Shown in pieces: positions 6,534-8,620 of a stretch of 8,620 bases of DNA. The stretch lies in assembly GCA_003645845.1 (NCBI GenBank), contig QNCV01000087.1, forward strand, positions 1-8,620, read 5' to 3'. This stretch comes from Fidelibacterota bacterium (lineage in GTDB: Bacteria > Fidelibacterota > UBA2242). How positions within the stretch are numbered: the first letter of the stretch is position 1; the number at the start of each line of letters is the position of its first letter. The notes beneath the pieces are model-generated. The model worked only from the letters and a program-made list of their open reading frames with translations. It was not told the origin of the DNA and searched no databases. Made by a program: the position numbers and the translations under genes.

Positions 6534-7147
6534 ATATTTTAATCTCAGCAGCCTTGAACAGAGAGTTGGATCCGATCCGACGGACCTTGGATTCGGTATT
6601 CTATAATACCACAAATTCACTGAGCATTATCAAGATTCCCAAAGGAATGAACACAGCCACATCGGATTTTTCCAATCTTCTGAAGAAAAAACGTCCCGAC
6701 CTTTGTATAAACACCGGGACTGCCGGCGCGCTGTCCGATGACCTGCGCCTCTTTGATCTGTTTTTCCCCACAGAATTGGTGAATAAAGAGGGCGAAATTA
6801 TTCTATGTGGAGAGAATCCCGATACTGTTTCCCTGAAATTTCCCCATTGGAAATCGGGCCGGCTGTACACTTCGGATAAAGCAGTCGAGTCGTCTGCGGA
6901 AAAAGTGTCTCTTCTGACCGAATACAGGGCACAGGCAGTTGATATGGAGGCGATCAAGGTTGCCCGGCTATGTCGGGCCGCCGGTGTACCGTGTCTGGCT
7001 CTGAAAGTGATTTCTGACACGGCTGATGAACAGACGAAGATTACCTTTAAACGTAATCTTGACAGGGCGATTGAAATTTTGTGTGAGCAAATGGTCAACC
7101 TGATCAAAGGGCTATTGACAAAAGGAGATCTAGTAAATATTGGATGA
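6530..7147 (+). CDS. Nucleosidase/phosphorylase of the MTA/SAH nucleosidase superfamily
   Basis: The 205 residues belong to the nucleoside phosphorylase superfamily (PNP/UDP phosphorylase fold). Three landmarks match E. coli MTA/SAH nucleosidase: ISAALNRE with Glu12 at the same position as the catalytic-water Glu, INTGTAGAL (60-68) for the ribose/substrate loop, and VDMEA (Met139-Glu140) with VISDTAD (Asp163 as the purine-protonating Asp). By homology it would cleave a purine nucleoside such as methylthioadenosine, S-adenosylhomocysteine or a related compound (futalosine or 5'-deoxyadenosine type). The exact substrate cannot be read from the sequence. It is about 25 residues shorter than typical MTAN. 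TTG 6530 is chosen because it puts Glu12 in register and overlaps the previous stop; no ribosome binding site is visible, so initiation probably depends on re-initiation. The end overlaps the next gene by 8 nt. Confidence 0.8.
   Translation: MNILISAALNRELDPIRRTLDSVFYNTTNSLSIIKIPKGMNTATSDFSNLLKKKRPDLCINTGTAGALSDDLRLFDLFFPTELVNKEGEIILCGENPDTVSLKFPHWKSGRLYTSDKAVESSAEKVSLLTEYRAQAVDMEAIKVARLCRAAGVPCLALKVISDTADEQTKITFKRNLDRAIEILCEQMVNLIKGLLTKGDLVNIG
7121..7127 (+). promoter_or_regulatory. Ribosome binding site of the glycosyltransferase gene
   Basis: AAAGGAG lies inside the end of the nucleosidase gene, 12 nt before TTG 7140. It supports TTG as the start. The nearby ATG at 7144 is in a different frame. 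Confidence 0.55.
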
Positions 7148-8003
7148 TCCTGGTCGCATATCGGTGATTATACCAACCTATAACCGGGGTGAAGTTCTGG
7201 AACGGGCAATCAAATCCGTTCTGGCACAGACCTATAAAAATTATGAACTAATCGTCGTTGATGATGGATCAACCGATAATACGCACAGTATTCTGAGGAA
7301 ATACAAAGATAAAATCCGCTTTTATTCCAAACTTCATGGCGGCGTATCATCCAGTCGCAACTTTGGACTGGAAAAGGCAGAGGGAACCTGGGTTGCATTT
7401 CTGGATTCCGATGATTACTGGTTGCCGGAAAAACTCGAACGGCAAATGGAATTCCTGCAGAAGAATCCGGATATTCTGGTAGTACAAACCGATGAGAAAT
7501 GGATTCGCAATGGAGTGCCGGTTAATCCCATGAAAAAGCACAGGAAGTATTCCGGTTGGATTTTTGAACAATGTTTACCCCTGTGTATTGTCAGCCCGTC
7601 CGCCGTAATGATTCACCAACTGGTTTTCAATGACGTGGGGGTCTTTGATGAAGATCTGCCGGTTTGCGAAGACTATGATCTCTGGCTGCGAATTTCGCTG
7701 AAATACCAGATTGCTCTGCTTCCTGAAAAACTGATTGTTAAAACCGGTGGACATTCGGATCAGCTGTCCCGGCAGTACTGGGGAATGGACCGCTACCGGG
7801 TTGTATCTATGGAAAAAATTCTGAAAAAGGGCCTGACGTCGCAACAGCAGGAAATGGTATTAAAGGAGATTGTCCACAAACTGACCGTTCTGGAAACCGG
7901 GCGTCGTAAACGGCGTGGTCTGCCAAACATTTTCACCGGAAAACTTATGGAATATCGGAGCAGACTTGAACAGCTTCAAAAAACCGCTTCTTCTGAGCAT
8001 TAA
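7140..8003 (+). CDS. Family 2 (GT-A) glycosyltransferase
   Basis: The 287-residue cytoplasmic enzyme transfers sugar from a nucleotide-sugar donor. The GT-A domain starts with ISVIIPTYNRGEVLERAI (7-24). It continues with ELIVVDDGSTDNT (36-48, donor-binding Asp41/Asp42), GGVSSSRNFG (67-76) and the metal-binding FLDSDDYW (87-94, DSD). Farther on are ISPSAVM-like sequence (VSPSAVM, 151-157) and the acceptor-side CEDYDLWLR (176-184), where the acidic pair fits the catalytic-base region. A charged helical tail of about 90 residues follows. There is no TM segment, unlike dolichol-phosphate-type family 2 enzymes. The acceptor is unknown; lipopolysaccharide, capsule or protein glycosylation are all possible. 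TTG 7140 has AAAGGAG upstream and overlaps the nucleosidase end by 8 nt. The 3' end overlaps the next start by 38 nt. Confidence 0.9.
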   Translation: MDDPGRISVIIPTYNRGEVLERAIKSVLAQTYKNYELIVVDDGSTDNTHSILRKYKDKIRFYSKLHGGVSSSRNFGLEKAEGTWVAFLDSDDYWLPEKLERQMEFLQKNPDILVVQTDEKWIRNGVPVNPMKKHRKYSGWIFEQCLPLCIVSPSAVMIHQLVFNDVGVFDEDLPVCEDYDLWLRISLKYQIALLPEKLIVKTGGHSDQLSRQYWGMDRYRVVSMEKILKKGLTSQQQEMVLKEIVHKLTVLETGRRKRRGLPNIFTGKLMEYRSRLEQLQKTASSEH

Positions 8004-8620
8004 GCAGATCGATTCCACGGATCTGCGCTTCAATATCTTTGAATCCGACCTGACCGGATACCATTTTGCCGATTCGGTCATTCTCCAAAACACCGGGCGG
8101 GTTTATCGCATTTTATACGGATTCGAAATTCTTACGGCCAATCTGGAGCCTGACTACAGGTTTCCGGCGCTTTGTTTATCAGAAAAATTGCCGTTGGTGG
8201 AAATATTGGAAATTATCGTCACCGTTCAGCGCCGGAAGCGGGAACTCTTTCCCATCGAAACCGCCCGAATCATCCATCTGGCCTGTCAGTCCGGAATGTC
8301 CGATGATGATATCGTCGATCAGGTTTTTTCACTGTTACATCTGAAACCGGACCCGGCATTGATTGCCGATTATCGACAGATGATAACCCTGAGCAAATCA
8401 ATGGTTCGTTACCTGACCGATAAACATGCGCCGGTTAAAACCTGGCTGAATCTTGTTCACCGGGGGCTAATAGGGATTCCGGCGCTGGATAAATTTATCC
8501 AACTGAATCCGACGCTCAGCATTTTTGAGGAGATTACTACCAGTCTGTTTGAAATTTCCAAACGGGAGTCGATACGATTGGACAGTCTGTTTGAATCACT
8601 GCATTGGAACGGGATTGTTG
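7966..8620 (+). CDS. ParB-like protein, start inside the glycosyltransferase gene, runs off the window
   Basis: The frame is open from TTG 7966 to the window end (218 complete codons, 3' end missing). GGAG (7957-7960) sits 5 nt before the TTG, and the first residues (MNSFKKPLLLSIKQIDSTDLRF) read as a natural N-terminus. Three stretches resemble the ParB/Spo0J group. GRVYRILYGFEILTAN (44-59) is like the 'Y.ii.G.rR..A' motif of the nuclease-like fold. FPIETARIIHLACQSGMSDDDI (about 96-117) is like the 'l.pie.A..i..l...g.s..ei' start of the helix-turn-helix domain. YRQMITLSKSMVRYL (about 136-150) is like the following recognition region. It lacks the crisp GERR-type motif of true chromosome-partition ParB, so a diverged regulator or other DNA-associated role is more likely than partition. 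It is the last visible member of the overlapping series. Confidence 0.6.
   Translation, partial: MNSFKKPLLLSIKQIDSTDLRFNIFESDLTGYHFADSVILQNTGRVYRILYGFEILTANLEPDYRFPALCLSEKLPLVEILEIIVTVQRRKRELFPIETARIIHLACQSGMSDDDIVDQVFSLLHLKPDPALIADYRQMITLSKSMVRYLTDKHAPVKTWLNLVHRGLIGIPALDKFIQLNPTLSIFEEITTSLFEISKRESIRLDSLFESLHWNGIV

Noticed and set aside
6084..6620. Minus-strand open frame of 178 codons with hydrophobic, membrane-like translation
   Set aside because: It lies antisense to the zinc-ribbon gene, whose CxxC pairs and coupling to the next gene are convincing. The hydrophobicity is explained by Lys/Asn-rich AT codons read in reverse, and there is no recognisable family.
8066..8344. Plus-strand open frame of 92 codons near the window end
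   Set aside because: It is a shadow of the longer frame from TTG 7966, which has a ribosome binding site, stays open to the end of the window and has ParB-like motifs.

Overview
The window looks like chromosomal DNA from a Gram-negative bacterium of moderate GC content. Evidence for this is an outer-membrane porin of the OprO/OprP type with a signal peptide, a bacterial-type pyruvate phosphate dikinase, and a dense operon of overlapping genes that use TTG starts. I cannot name the species. There are no rRNA or tRNA genes, CRISPR arrays or recognisable transposons.

Layout. (1) Positions 1-235 are an AT-rich leader with small repeats and one doubtful mini-ORF. (2) On the + strand, 236-955 is a short, apparently C-terminally truncated phosphate-selective-porin-like protein. 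It is followed at 995-1276 by a 93-residue protein of unknown function that ends in a Cys/Gly cluster. (3) A perfect 13-bp hairpin at 1303-1331 is a bidirectional terminator between this pair and the convergent minus-strand ppdK (1353-4073), a complete and intact pyruvate phosphate dikinase. (4) ppdK has a clear extended -10 promoter (TGGTATAAT, minus strand, 4108-4116). An 8-bp perfect inverted repeat (4100-4107 / 4120-4127) brackets it and is a good operator candidate.

(5) Divergent from ppdK, 4228-6160 encodes a polytopic membrane sensor resembling the input half of ComP-type receptors: one TM helix, an extracytoplasmic PDZ-like region, several more TM helices, a linker, a GAF-like domain and a short coiled coil. 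It is split into two frames by a +1 shift between 4778 and 4839, and it has no histidine kinase or other output domain. (6) A gap of about 120 bp with a nested hairpin leads to a tight gene series with overlapping ends: a small zinc-ribbon protein (6279-6533), a nucleosidase of the MTA/SAH nucleosidase superfamily (6530-7147), a family 2 glycosyltransferase (7140-8003), and a protein with ParB-like sequence features that runs off the window (from 7966). The last three all appear to start at TTG.

How they fit together. PPDK interconverts pyruvate and PEP in central metabolism and looks independently regulated. The sensor plus the zinc-ribbon/nucleosidase/glycosyltransferase/ParB-like series forms a co-oriented unit whose shared function is not obvious. 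It is the part of the window most likely to hold something undescribed, but the sequence alone does not prove a system.
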